The position numbers and the translations under genes were made by a program. A stretch of 47,561 nt of DNA from an uncultured Clostridia bacterium (lineage in GTDB: Bacteria; Bacillota; Clostridia; UBA1381): NCBI GenBank assembly GCA_934481375.1, contig CAKSPN010000001.1, positions 1 to 47,561 of the forward strand, in the 5' to 3' direction. Positions 1 through 8,152 of this stretch are shown here, one piece after another (positions within the stretch are counted from its first letter, which is position 1; each line of letters starts with the position of its first letter). The notes beneath the pieces are model-generated. The model was given only the letters and a program-made list of their open reading frames with translations. It did not search any database and had not been told where the DNA came from.

Positions 1-65
1 CAACAGACCCAAATTGTGTCTCAATCTGAAATCTCCTGCTGAAATATTGCACTTGACTTGACAAT

Positions 66-143
66 CTACCCGATGCCTTCATCGCCCCGCAAAATATGCA
101 AACAAAAACGGCAGGAGACAAGCCCCTGCCCTACGGCGTGCAG
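66..143. repeat. Intergenic palindromic repeat, family 1, copy 1
   Basis: Two short hairpins lie just downstream of the minus-strand ComM gene. The first is CGATG-CCTT-CATCG at 71-84. The second has GGCAGG at 110-115 and CCTGCC at 125-130, followed by CTACGGCGTGC. The same two modules recur in at least seven other intergenic spots of the window. No poly-T run follows on either strand, so it is not a classical terminator. The first 65 bases of the window hold no gene that I can support. Confidence 0.7.
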
Positions 144-149
144 ATACCG

Positions 150-1682
150 TTATTCAAAAAATTTTCGGTCTAAACTCCTGTACTGTATCGCCTCGGCGAT
201 GTGCGAAACGGTGATATTTTCCGACTCCTCAAGGTCGGCGATTGTGCGTGCAACCTTGAGTATTCTGCCATGCGCACGTGCGCTCAATCCGAGACTGTTA
301 AATGCGTTTTTTAAAAGCTCGTTTTCCGCTTTGCCTATTTTGCAGAATTCGTCGAGCATACCTGCGGTAAGCTGAGAATTGGAATAAATATTAAGCCCCT
401 TATACCGTTCAATCTGAATTTTGCGTGTTTTATTAACACGCTTTTTTATTTCTGCGCTTGTTTCGCCCTTTTTTCCCGAACTTAAGTCGCTGTAATTCAC
501 GCCCGTCACCTCAACCTGAATATCAATTCTGTCGAGGAGCGGTCCCGAAATTTTACTTCTGTATCGGCTTATCTGCGACGGCGTGCAGGTGCATTTGCGG
601 CGGCTGTCGCCGAGGTAGCCGCACTTACAGGGATTCATACTCGCCATAAGCATAATATTGCAGGGGTATGTAAGCATAGCGTTTACGCGCGAGATAGTCA
701 CTTTGCCGTCCTCAAGCGGCTGGCGCAGAACCTCAAGCACGTTTCTGTTAAATTCGGGCAGTTCGTCAAGGAAAAGTATGCCGTTGTGCGCAAGCGACAA
801 CTCGCCGGGTCGGGGTATTGTACCGCCGCCGGTAAGACCTGCCGCCGAGATTGTATGGTGCGGACTGCGGAACGGACGTTCCGAAACAATCGGCTGTTCG
901 GGCGACAGAACGCCTGCGATCGAATGAATTTTTGTAACCTCCATAGACTCGTCAAACGACAAATCGGGTAGTATTCCGCTCATACGCTGTGCGAGCATGG
1001 TTTTTCCCGTGCCGGGACTGCCTATCAAAAGTACGTTGTGATTTCCTGCGGCGGCAACTTCAAGCGCACGCTTGATGTTTTCCTGCCCCTTTACATCGCA
1101 GAAATCGAGAGCGGACAGACTCCGCTGTGAAAAATATTCTTCAAGGTCGACGGTGTGCGGCGCAAGGGGCGTTTCGCCCGAGAAATGCTTGCATATATCC
1201 TGCAGATTTTTTGCCGGATATACGCTTATCCCCTCCACCACCGCCGCCTCGTTTGCGTTTTCAAAAGGAACAAACACCTTTTTAAACCCTTGCTCGTATG
1301 CCGAGATAACTCTCGGCAAAACGCCGGGGACGGCGTTTATAGAGCCGTCGAGCGACAGCTCGCCTATAAACATAGTCTTTTCGGGGTCGGAAATTTCTAT
1401 CTGTTCCGTGGCGGAGAGGACGGAAATCGTTATGGGAAGATCGTATCCCGAACCCTCCTTTCGCCTGTTTGCCGGTGCGAGGTTTACGGTCACACGCTTT
1501 GACGGAAACCGCAGTCCCGAATTTTTGACGGCGGCACGCACACGCTCTTTTGCCTCACGCACCGTTGCGTCGGGGAGTCCCACTATTTCAAAGGAAACAA
1601 GCCCGTTTGATATGTCTGTCTGCACGCAGACGGGAAACCCGTCAATACCTTTAAGACCGCAGGAATATATTTGTGACAACAT
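150..1682 (-). CDS. comM: YifB/ComM-family Mg-chelatase-like AAA+ ATPase
   Basis: Cytosolic AAA+ ATPase of 510 residues. In Gram-negative bacteria ComM is a helicase that promotes branch migration during natural transformation; its role in Clostridia is less clear. The order is an N-terminal Lon-protease-like (S5-fold) domain starting MLSQIYSCGLKGIDGF, a Walker A GSPGTGKT at residues 221-228, a Walker B ILFLDELPEF near residue 300, and a C-terminal Mg-chelatase lid domain ending near the stop. The ATG at 1682 is preferred over an in-frame TTG at 1697 because family members begin with MLS and GGAGA sits about 8 nt upstream. That site overlaps the end of tcdA, whose stop is 4 nt away, so the two are probably co-transcribed. 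Length is normal for the family (about 505-515). Confidence 0.93.
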   Translation of the reverse strand: MLSQIYSCGLKGIDGFPVCVQTDISNGLVSFEIVGLPDATVREAKERVRAAVKNSGLRFPSKRVTVNLAPANRRKEGSGYDLPITISVLSATEQIEISDPEKTMFIGELSLDGSINAVPGVLPRVISAYEQGFKKVFVPFENANEAAVVEGISVYPAKNLQDICKHFSGETPLAPHTVDLEEYFSQRSLSALDFCDVKGQENIKRALEVAAAGNHNVLLIGSPGTGKTMLAQRMSGILPDLSFDESMEVTKIHSIAGVLSPEQPIVSERPFRSPHHTISAAGLTGGGTIPRPGELSLAHNGILFLDELPEFNRNVLEVLRQPLEDGKVTISRVNAMLTYPCNIMLMASMNPCKCGYLGDSRRKCTCTPSQISRYRSKISGPLLDRIDIQVEVTGVNYSDLSSGKKGETSAEIKKRVNKTRKIQIERYKGLNIYSNSQLTAGMLDEFCKIGKAENELLKNAFNSLGLSARAHGRILKVARTIADLEESENITVSHIAEAIQYRSLDRKFFE

Positions 1683-1686
1683 TTTT

Positions 1687-2385
1687 TCATTCTCCAATCA
1701 AATCTTTTATTACCTCAGAGGCAATGGCAAAGCCTGCGGCGGGCGGAACAAACGCAACGCTTCCGGGAAGATGCCGTCCGTTTTCCTCGATAACCTTTTC
1801 AAGCTTTATGCTTTCCTCTTTTGAATATACCACCTTAAGCTTTTTAACGCCCCTTGCCTTAAGCTCTCTGCGCATAACACGCGCGAGGGGGCAGACGGAG
1901 GTTTTGTATATATCGGATATTTCAAAGCGCGTGGGATCAAGCTTGTTTCCCGTACCCATAGAGCTTATTACCCGAACGCCCGAGCGGTACGCACGGGTGA
2001 TTATTTCAAGCTTTCCCGTAACGGTGTCGATAGCGTCTATAACGTAATCAAACTCGGAAAAATCCATTTCCGTTTCGGGCATAAAGAATATTTTGTGCGC
2101 CGTAACCGCTGCATCGGGGTTTATATCCTCAATCCGCTCCTTGACGGCGTCGGCTTTGTATCTGCCGATGGTGCTTGTAAGCGCAATTATCTGCCTGTTT
2201 ATGTTAGATACCGATATGGTGTCGTTGTCTATTATATCTATCTTCCCCACGCCGCATCGGGCAAGCGCCTCGGCGGCGTATCCGCCCACTCCGCCCACGC
2301 CGAATATTGCAACGTGCGAATTTTTTAATTTTTCAAGCGCCGCCTCGCCGAGAAGCATTGCCGTTCTTTGAAATTTTTCGTCCAT
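1687..2385 (-). CDS. tcdA: tRNA threonylcarbamoyladenosine dehydratase
   Basis: E1-like ThiF/MoeB-fold enzyme of 232 residues that uses ATP to convert t6A37 of ANN-decoding tRNAs to the cyclic form ct6A. The nucleotide-binding glycine motif GVGGVGG is at residues 29-35, followed by the family motifs NRQI (residues 63-66), YVIDAIDT and SSMGTGNK. The region TSVCPLAR contains a cysteine near the site used by related E1-like proteins. The start is the ATG at 2383-2385, with GGAGG about 7 nt upstream. It is the first gene of a two-gene unit with the YifB ATPase. The family assignment is strong; other ThiF-like activities are less likely because of the length and the GTGNK block. Confidence 0.92.
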   Translation of the reverse strand: MDEKFQRTAMLLGEAALEKLKNSHVAIFGVGGVGGYAAEALARCGVGKIDIIDNDTISVSNINRQIIALTSTIGRYKADAVKERIEDINPDAAVTAHKIFFMPETEMDFSEFDYVIDAIDTVTGKLEIITRAYRSGVRVISSMGTGNKLDPTRFEISDIYKTSVCPLARVMRRELKARGVKKLKVVYSKEESIKLEKVIEENGRHLPGSVAFVPPAAGFAIASEVIKDLIGE

Positions 2386-2529
2386 AAGTCCTCCGAAGAA
2401 AAAATTTATACTATAAATTTACATCAATTATCATACTTTGTCAAGGCTATATTGCGGTCTTTGGCTTTATGCCTGTTTTGATATAGTAAAATAAGGCAGA
2501 ATTTTTTACATTTTTGTGCAAAATATATA

Positions 2530-2558
2530 TTGAAAATACCTGCCATAAAAAGTATAAT
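2530..2558 (+). promoter_or_regulatory. Sigma-A promoter of the surface-protein operon
   Basis: TTGAAA at 2530-2535 and TATAAT at 2553-2558 with a 17-nt spacer. This predicts a transcript start near 2565, about 57 nt before the ATG at 2622. Because the transcript would begin inside an in-frame upstream extension (ATG at 2514), the promoter also supports the downstream start. Confidence 0.75.
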
Positions 2559-2621
2559 ATATTTGATTATGGCGGTTTAGCGCCGCATAATTGGAAAAAC
2601 ACTAAAAAGGAGAACGAGAAA

Positions 2622-4931
2622 ATGAAAATCAAAAAGTTTTTATCATTGCTGACAGTTGCTACAATGATGCTCACAACTTGCTCCGTTACAGCTTTGGCAG
2701 CCGACGGCGATGTTGCGCAGATTGGCAAAAATACATATGCAACATTGTATGACGCTGTAGATGCGGCAAATAGCGGAGACACAATCAAGCTTATCGGCGA
2801 TGCCGAAAACACAAAGCAATTATTAATAGGCAAGAATATTACTCTTGACTTAAACGGCAATAAGTTAAAATCCTCAAACGAAGAAGTCAAAAACATCTTC
2901 ATTGAGGGCGGAAAGTTTACGTTAACCGACAGTGTCGGAGGCGGAGAAATTTATTCCGATACCAAGTATACCGCTGCAGCAAGCCACGGTGTTATAGCTA
3001 TACAAAACGGCGAAATGATTATGAACGGCGGAACAATCAGAGCAGCCTTTGATGATCCGTATAATAACGGTAATTTTGCCGTTACCGTGCAGGACAATGC
3101 GACTTTTACTCTCAATAACGGTACAATCAATGCCGGATATTATTGTGTATCGGGAAACGGCACTTGCACAAATACAGTTATTAACGTAAACGGCGGTGAA
3201 ATGTATTCAACAATGGACTTTGCCATATATGCTCCGGCAAAGGGCGACAGTTCGGTAAACGTTACCGGCGGAACAGTAGCCGGCGCAGGCGGCGGCATTG
3301 CAGTGAGAAGCGGTAAGCTTAACGTTATCGGCGGCGAAATTTTATGCGATGGAACGGGAAACACCGGTAACTATGACGACGGAACGGGAAAAATGGATAT
3401 TTCCGCAATAAGCGTTGTATCAAATTACGGTGACGTCGACGCTAACATTTCGGGCGGCAAAATAATGGCTAAAGGTAACGCAAAGGTTCTCAATGTGGTA
3501 GCTCCTAAAAATACAGCCGATATGACTGTAACAGGCGGAACGTTTAGCACAGACGTAAGCGCATATGCTCCGGCAGACGCTGACATAAAAACAAACGCTG
3601 ACGGCTCAATTGTAGTTAATCCTGTTGCCGAAATAAACGGAGACTACTACTCAGCATTACAGTATGCGTTTGATGCTGCCTCAGATAACGATACGGTTAC
3701 GCTTACGGCAGATACCGATATAACAGGCGTCGGTGCAGAATTCAACAGCAAAACAATAACGCTTGACCTTAACGGACGCAACATAAAAACAGCTCACAAT
3801 CCCGACAGCACAATTAATGTAACCTATGGTTCTCTCACACTTAAAGATACACAGGGAACAGGTGAAATTTACTCTGTACCGAACGGCAGAAACTGGCCTG
3901 TAATCAACCTTTATAACTCTAATTTTGAAATGCTCGGCGGTAACATAGATGTTTCCCAAACAAACGATCCCGTAAATATGGGAAGCACTGCAATAGGCGC
4001 ATGGGTCGATTCAAATGTAATAATAACCGGCGGTAAAATCACGGCAGGTTGGTACTGCGTGGCAACAAACGGCTCTTTGGAAGGTGTTAATGACGGCAGA
4101 AACGCAACTATAACAATAAACGGCGGTACATTAATTTCAACAGCGGACTTTGCTGTTTATGCTCCGGCATACAACGGTAAAGTTACAATAACCGATGGTA
4201 CAATAACCGGCGCAGGCGGCGGTATTGCTATCAGACGCGGCAATCTTAACATTACCGGCGGCGTAATTACCTCGGAGGGAACAGGAGATACAGGTAACTA
4301 TGACGACGGAACAGGAAAAATGGATCTTTCCGCAGTAAGTATTGTATCAAATTACGGTGATATTAAAGCTACAATTTCCGGCGGTACAATAACGGCTAAG
4401 AAAACACCGAAAAACGCAAAAGTTCTTAATGTAGTATCTCCTAAAAATAGTATTGATCTTACTATCACAGGCGGAAGCTACAGCATAGACCCGAGTAAGT
4501 TTATCGACAGCGATAAGTACGCATCGGTAAAGGGCGAAACCTTATACACAGTTGAGGAACGTAACGAAAGCGTTTCCGACATAGCTGTAATGACAGAGAA
4601 GAGCAAGACAGTAGACGGAGAAAAGATATATCCGATAACAATCTTCTCGGGTCTTAAATATCTTGACTACAAGAACGCCGGTTTTGAAGTTACGGCAGAC
4701 GGCGAAAAGAAGAATGATATTACAACAACAACCGCTTACAACCAGATAAAGGTAGGCGAAACCACATATGACAAAACAAACTTTAATAACAGCAGTTATG
4801 TGTTCGGTGCAATCCTTAATCTTAAGGAAAGCGATAAGACTATCAAATCATTAATAATAAAACCTTTTGCAACAACACAGAACGGCAATAAGATTTACGG
4901 TACAGAAAGAACAGTAACTATCAGTGAATAA
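2622..4931 (+). CDS. Secreted beta-helix (pectate-lyase-like) surface protein with internal duplication
   Basis: A 769-residue secreted protein. The signal peptide MKIKKFLSLLTVATMMLTTC runs into SVTALAA, with likely cleavage near residue 29. The rest is rich in short NGG/TGG/SGG turns typical of right-handed parallel beta-helices. Two tandem halves (about residues 31-335 and 336-645) align with each other: the block TGNYDDGTGKMD recurs exactly 309 residues apart (DNA near 3366 and 4293). A C-terminal domain of about 120 residues is unlike the helix. No SLH, LPXTG or dockerin motif is visible, so attachment to the wall is unexplained. The start at 2622 is chosen for its GGAG site and the signal peptide. 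It leads a block with a small protein, a membrane protein and an SLH protein. Function unknown; adhesion or glycan binding is an inference. Confidence 0.85.
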   Translation: MKIKKFLSLLTVATMMLTTCSVTALAADGDVAQIGKNTYATLYDAVDAANSGDTIKLIGDAENTKQLLIGKNITLDLNGNKLKSSNEEVKNIFIEGGKFTLTDSVGGGEIYSDTKYTAAASHGVIAIQNGEMIMNGGTIRAAFDDPYNNGNFAVTVQDNATFTLNNGTINAGYYCVSGNGTCTNTVINVNGGEMYSTMDFAIYAPAKGDSSVNVTGGTVAGAGGGIAVRSGKLNVIGGEILCDGTGNTGNYDDGTGKMDISAISVVSNYGDVDANISGGKIMAKGNAKVLNVVAPKNTADMTVTGGTFSTDVSAYAPADADIKTNADGSIVVNPVAEINGDYYSALQYAFDAASDNDTVTLTADTDITGVGAEFNSKTITLDLNGRNIKTAHNPDSTINVTYGSLTLKDTQGTGEIYSVPNGRNWPVINLYNSNFEMLGGNIDVSQTNDPVNMGSTAIGAWVDSNVIITGGKITAGWYCVATNGSLEGVNDGRNATITINGGTLISTADFAVYAPAYNGKVTITDGTITGAGGGIAIRRGNLNITGGVITSEGTGDTGNYDDGTGKMDLSAVSIVSNYGDIKATISGGTITAKKTPKNAKVLNVVSPKNSIDLTITGGSYSIDPSKFIDSDKYASVKGETLYTVEERNESVSDIAVMTEKSKTVDGEKIYPITIFSGLKYLDYKNAGFEVTADGEKKNDITTTTAYNQIKVGETTYDKTNFNNSSYVFGAILNLKESDKTIKSLIIKPFATTQNGNKIYGTERTVTISE

Positions 4932-4946
4932 GGAGGCGGCGCAATA

Positions 4947-5123
4947 ATGAGAACATATATAAAACCTGAAATGACTCTTTGCGCATTTGACGCAGAGGAC
5001 ATTATAAGAACAAGCGGAGAGCGTGTAGGAATGGCTTTGGATGAGATTTATGATGTAACCGGCGAGGGCGCAAACATCAACTTTGCAAACGGCACAGACA
5101 TAACAATCAATCCGTTTAACTAA
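4947..5123 (+). CDS. Small conserved-looking protein (58 aa), function unknown
   Basis: A 58-residue protein beginning MRTYIKPEMTLCAFDAEDII, followed by RTSG, and ending INPFN. An AGGAGG site lies directly behind the stop of the beta-helix gene, 10 nt before the ATG, so it is translated from the same message. There is no signal peptide or membrane helix. Small proteins opening with a lysine/proline/glutamate segment, then an acidic E-D-I/V-I and a TSG triplet, are familiar to me from many gut Clostridia, but I know of no assigned function. A hairpin terminator follows immediately, so this is the last gene of the first transcript. It could be a secreted leader-less peptide, a regulatory partner of the surface protein, or a modified-peptide precursor; none is shown by sequence. 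Confidence 0.75.
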   Translation: MRTYIKPEMTLCAFDAEDIIRTSGERVGMALDEIYDVTGEGANINFANGTDITINPFN

Positions 5124-5131
5124 AACATAAA

Positions 5132-5170
5132 AAGCAAGGGGCTGTTGCAAAAAACAGCTCCTTTGTTTTA
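5132..5170 (+). terminator. Rho-independent terminator after the 58-aa gene
   Basis: Inverted repeat with arms around GGGGCTGTT (5138-5146) and AACAGCTCC (5153-5161), extended by A/T pairs, and a T-rich tail at 5162-5168. It ends the beta-helix/small-protein transcript. Confidence 0.7.
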
Positions 5171-5189
5171 ACGGAAAGGGACAAACATA

Positions 5190-5660
5190 ATGTTAAGAAA
5201 ATTAATCTTGCTCCGCTTTGCCGAGCAGACAATCATCTGCGGAATACTGTCGTTTATATGCTCGCTCGTGTTTATGTCCGGCAAAGTACGGCTGACGGTA
5301 TTCAACTGCACAATGATTTTGTTTGCGGCAAGTATACTGTTCATCGTTGTGAACTCATATCTCTTGTGGCAATGCTATGTGGATATAAGCGACGCCAAGG
5401 CATATCTCAAGGTAAACCTCGGCGGATACGCCGTCTTTGCCGCTTTTAGTATGATTGCCGTTTTTATACTGCCGTCTGCGGAATACACGTGGGTTTTCGG
5501 CATAACAAAGCTGTGGGCGATTGCGTTCGGGTATTCGTTATCCAACCGATTGTCGGCAGTGATTTTTCACCTTATAATGCTCCTTATCGTGGCGGTATCG
5601 CCCGTGTTTATGAAACTGGTGAAAAAGGGCGTTAAATTTTACGATGACTGCGGAGAGTAA
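5190..5660 (+). CDS. Membrane protein, four predicted helices, function unknown
   Basis: A 156-residue integral membrane protein with four hydrophobic segments at about residues 13-30, 35-58, 77-98 and 121-142, and a short charged C-terminus. It matches no family that I recognise; the general look resembles the small DUF2975/DUF3021-type membrane proteins. The ATG at 5190 follows a purine-rich AAAGGGA about 10 nt upstream. It lies between the terminator of the surface transcript and the SLH gene, 21 nt before the latter, and is probably co-transcribed with it. Confidence 0.7.
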   Translation: MLRKLILLRFAEQTIICGILSFICSLVFMSGKVRLTVFNCTMILFAASILFIVVNSYLLWQCYVDISDAKAYLKVNLGGYAVFAAFSMIAVFILPSAEYTWVFGITKLWAIAFGYSLSNRLSAVIFHLIMLLIVAVSPVFMKLVKKGVKFYDDCGE

Positions 5661-5681
5661 AAGCTGAAAGGAATAAAAATT

Positions 5682-6347
5682 ATGAAAAAGATTTTAAGTA
5701 TACTGCTTGCCGTTCTTTTAACAAGCACGGCGGTATTTGCGGACGGTATGACGGTTGACGATAACGCCGCGCTTCCCGAATTTGATTTGGAAAGCATAAC
5801 AAAAAGCAACCCGTTTACCGATGTAAAGGAAAGCGACTGGTTCTGTAGCGGCGTTAATTTTGCATACAAAAACGGGATTATGAGCGGAACGGACGAGGGC
5901 GTGTTTTCGCCTTACGAAAGCCTTACCCGTGCTATGATGATAACCATGCTCTACCGCAAGGACGGCTCGCCCGAAAGTGCGGCGGCTGATTTTAGCGATG
6001 TTTTGCCCGGGAGCTGGTACGAAAAAGCCGTAGGCTGGGGAAATGAGAAGAAAATCGTTTCCGGCACGGGTGAGAAAACTTTCTCCCCGACCGACAGCAT
6101 AACACGTGAACAGCTTGCCGTAATGCTTTACAATTACGCAAAAGCAACCGCAAAAAATCTCCCCGAAAAGGGCGATCTCGCGACCTTTGCCGATTATAGT
6201 GACGTTTCCGAATGGGCGGCTGAGGCAATGGGATATATTGTCGGCGCAGGAATTATCGGCGGCAGCGAGAATAACTCGCTTTTGCCGAAAAATACCGCAA
6301 CAAGAGCCGAGGCGGCAGTAATGTTAAGCAGATTTTTCAGCGAATAA
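5682..6347 (+). CDS. S-layer homology (SLH) domain protein
   Basis: A 221-residue exported protein made almost only of three SLH repeats, which in other bacteria bind pyruvylated secondary cell-wall polymer. The signal peptide MKKILSILLAVLLTSTAVFA is at residues 1-20. The SLH repeats are at about 43-92 (NPFTDVKESDWF), 103-152 (ADFSDVLPGSWYEKAV) and 168-219 (ATFADYSDVSEWAAEA). Each carries the expected TRA/TRE segment near its end (LTRAMM, ITREQL, ATRAEA). There is no further effector domain, so it could act as an anchor for a partner or as a minimal wall-binding protein. GAAAGG sits upstream of the ATG at 5682, and a strong terminator follows. Confidence 0.93.
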   Translation: MKKILSILLAVLLTSTAVFADGMTVDDNAALPEFDLESITKSNPFTDVKESDWFCSGVNFAYKNGIMSGTDEGVFSPYESLTRAMMITMLYRKDGSPESAAADFSDVLPGSWYEKAVGWGNEKKIVSGTGEKTFSPTDSITREQLAVMLYNYAKATAKNLPEKGDLATFADYSDVSEWAAEAMGYIVGAGIIGGSENNSLLPKNTATRAEAAVMLSRFFSE

Positions 6348-6358
6348 CCGCTGTTTTA

Positions 6359-6392
6359 ACCACCGCAGACAAAATGTTTGCGGTGGTTTTTT
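6359..6392 (+). terminator. Rho-independent terminator of the SLH gene
   Basis: Perfect 9-bp arms ACCACCGCA (6359-6367) and TGCGGTGGT (6379-6387), followed by a T run to 6392. Confidence 0.9.
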
Positions 6393-6428
6393 GTGCGGAC
6401 GGCGTTTGCATTTTGCTGAACCGCATTT

Positions 6429-6456
6429 CGGGTCGATGAGAGCATCGACCCCTACC
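6429..6456. repeat. Intergenic palindromic repeat, family 1, copy 2
   Basis: Perfect hairpin GGGTCGATG (6430-6438), loop AGAG, CATCGACCC (6443-6451), followed by CTACC. It lies between the SLH terminator and the metF promoter. Confidence 0.75.
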
Positions 6457-6503
6457 GGTAATTGTTCGCATTTGCGAAAACCGAAAAATGCGCCGCACGG
6501 GGC

Positions 6504-6532
6504 AAAAAAAACCGCACCTGCGGTGTTTTTTT
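6504..6532 (+). terminator. Second, weaker terminator-like hairpin before metF
   Basis: Short stem ACCGC-ACCT-GCGGT, flanked by an A run on the left and a T run on the right (6525-6532), so it could act on either strand. It would insulate the metF promoter, whose -35 begins at 6534. Confidence 0.5.
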
Positions 6533-6533
6533 A

Positions 6534-6562
6534 TTGCAAACACAGCCTTTTTGTGATATACT
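6534..6562 (+). promoter_or_regulatory. Sigma-A promoter of the metF-metH operon
   Basis: TTGCAA at 6534-6539 and TATACT at 6557-6562 with a 17-nt spacer, plus a TG at 6554-6555 (extended -10). The predicted leader is only about 47 nt, too short for a SAM or cobalamin riboswitch or a T-box, and none is visible upstream. Confidence 0.7.
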
Positions 6563-6615
6563 AAATGAAAATGGGCGCATTATGCCCGACCGCAGAAAAC
6601 AATTGGAGGGTCGCT

Positions 6616-7500
6616 ATGAAAATTACAAATCTGCTCAAAGAAAAAAAGTTTTCGCTGTCTTTCGAGATTTTTCCGCCCAAGACCGACGCCGCATATGACA
6701 GTGTGAAATACGCCTCGGAGGAAATTGCAAAGCTTAATCCGTCATTTATGAGCGTCACCTACGGCGCAGGCGGCGGCACAAGCAAATACACGCTCGAAAT
6801 GGCGAAAAACATAAGCGATACATACAACGTTCCGTCAATTGCGCACCTTACGTGCGTATCGTCCACCGAGCAAACGGTGCATACTATGATAAACCGCTTT
6901 AAGGACGCAGGAATTGAAAACATAATGGCGTTAAGAGGCGATATTCCGCCCGAAATGATGAACAGTGACAGGAGCGGCTGGCATTTCCGCCATGCAACCG
7001 ATTTGATTTACGAAATCAAAAAAATAAGCTCCGATTTCTGCATAGGCGGTGCGTGCTATCCGGAGGTTCACCCCGAAAGTGCGGACAGCCGTGACGATAT
7101 TCTTCACCTCAAAGAAAAAGCAGAGGCAGGCTGTGAGTTCTTTACCACGCAGATGTTTTTTGACAACAACCTCCTCTACAGATTTTTATACAAAATCCGT
7201 GAAGCAGGCATAACAGTGCCCGTAATCGCAGGTATTATGCCCATAACACGTGCAAACCAGGTTGAGCGTGCAATCAAGCTTTCAGGCTCGTTTATGCCGC
7301 AGAGGTTCAAGAGCCTTATCGACAAGTTCGGCGCATATCCCGACGCAATGAAGCAAGCCGGCATTGCATACGCAACCGACCAGATAATAGATTTATACGC
7401 AAACGGAATAACGCACGTACACGTCTATTCAATGAACAAACCCGACGTGGCGGCGCAGATTAAGAATAATTTATCGGATATATTGGGAAAAGATGCTTGA
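6616..7500 (+). CDS. metF: Methylenetetrahydrofolate reductase
   Basis: A 294-residue TIM-barrel flavoenzyme that reduces 5,10-methylene-THF to 5-methyl-THF, the methyl donor used by MetH two genes downstream. The family signature FEIFPPK is at residues 16-22, followed by SVTYGAGG, HLTCV, ALRGDIP and a C-terminal PVIAGIMPI. The ATG at 6616 has GGAGGG 5 nt upstream; an upstream in-frame ATG at 6565 would start at the transcript's own 5' end and is less likely. The last 8 nt overlap the next gene, which implies translational coupling. Length is normal (about 290). There is no separate MetV-type zinc partner gene next to it. Confidence 0.96.
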   Translation: MKITNLLKEKKFSLSFEIFPPKTDAAYDSVKYASEEIAKLNPSFMSVTYGAGGGTSKYTLEMAKNISDTYNVPSIAHLTCVSSTEQTVHTMINRFKDAGIENIMALRGDIPPEMMNSDRSGWHFRHATDLIYEIKKISSDFCIGGACYPEVHPESADSRDDILHLKEKAEAGCEFFTTQMFFDNNLLYRFLYKIREAGITVPVIAGIMPITRANQVERAIKLSGSFMPQRFKSLIDKFGAYPDAMKQAGIAYATDQIIDLYANGITHVHVYSMNKPDVAAQIKNNLSDILGKDA

Positions 7501-8149
7501 TAAGATTTTTGTGAAATTTTACGGCGATCTGCCGTACAACAGAAAAGAAATACTCCGCTATGCCGGCGTGAAAGAGGAGTCGGAGGAAATAGGTGCGCTT
7601 TTGGACGAATGTATCGGCGAATACAGCGCCTCGTTCAAGGTGTGCTACCGTGAATTTCCCGTTTCGCTTAACGGCGAAACGCTCGACCTCACGTTTGCAA
7701 AAACGGACAGCAAATCGCTCAAAATAAACTTAAACGGCTGTGACAGCATAATACTTTTTGCCGCAACGGCAGGCATTGAAACCGACAGGCTGATTGCCAA
7801 GTATGCTAAAATTGCGCCGTCAAAATCGGTTATATTCCAGGCGATAGGCACGGAGCGCATAGAAACGCTGTGCAATGCGTTTTGCGACGATTTTGCGGCG
7901 GAACTTTCGGGGAAATACACACGTCCGAGATTTAGTCCCGGCTACGGAGATTTACCGCTTGAATTGCAGAAAAATATTTTTTCCGTGCTTGACTGCCACA
8001 GAAAAATCGGCATTTCGCTTAACGACAACCTGTTTATGTCACCGTCAAAATCGGTTACGGCGATAATGGGAATAAGCAACACAAACTGCAGAAAACGCTC
8101 CGAAATGTGCGAATACTGCGAAAAAACAGACTGTAAACTGCGGGGGTAG
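7493..8149 (+). CDS. Stand-alone methionine synthase activation-domain protein
   Basis: A 218-residue protein resembling the C-terminal activation domain of cobalamin-dependent methionine synthase, which binds SAM and supports reductive remethylation of oxidised cob(II)alamin. The segment FSPGYGDLPLELQKNIFSVL followed by SPSKSVTAIMGIS corresponds to the conserved SAM-binding region of that domain. The C-terminus carries a cysteine cluster (NCRKRSEMCEYCEKTDCKLR) that could hold a metal and is absent from the E. coli domain. The gene overlaps metF by 8 nt and ends 3 nt before metH, which itself lacks this domain, so the two proteins very likely function together. The electron donor is not encoded here. 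Confidence 0.88.
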   Translation: MLDKIFVKFYGDLPYNRKEILRYAGVKEESEEIGALLDECIGEYSASFKVCYREFPVSLNGETLDLTFAKTDSKSLKINLNGCDSIILFAATAGIETDRLIAKYAKIAPSKSVIFQAIGTERIETLCNAFCDDFAAELSGKYTRPRFSPGYGDLPLELQKNIFSVLDCHRKIGISLNDNLFMSPSKSVTAIMGISNTNCRKRSEMCEYCEKTDCKLRG

Positions 8150-8152
8150 GTT

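Noticed and set aside
658..927. Open frames on the plus strand across the ComM gene
   Set aside because: They are out-of-frame shadows of a complete, conserved minus-strand gene and have no RBS or family match.
2514..2621. Upstream start extending the beta-helix protein by 36 residues
   Set aside because: The extension precedes the predicted transcript start (promoter at 2530-2558) and would bury the signal peptide inside the protein.
6565..6615. Upstream ATG for MetF
   Set aside because: It coincides with the predicted transcript start and lacks an RBS, whereas the ATG at 6616 has GGAGGG and matches the family N-terminus.
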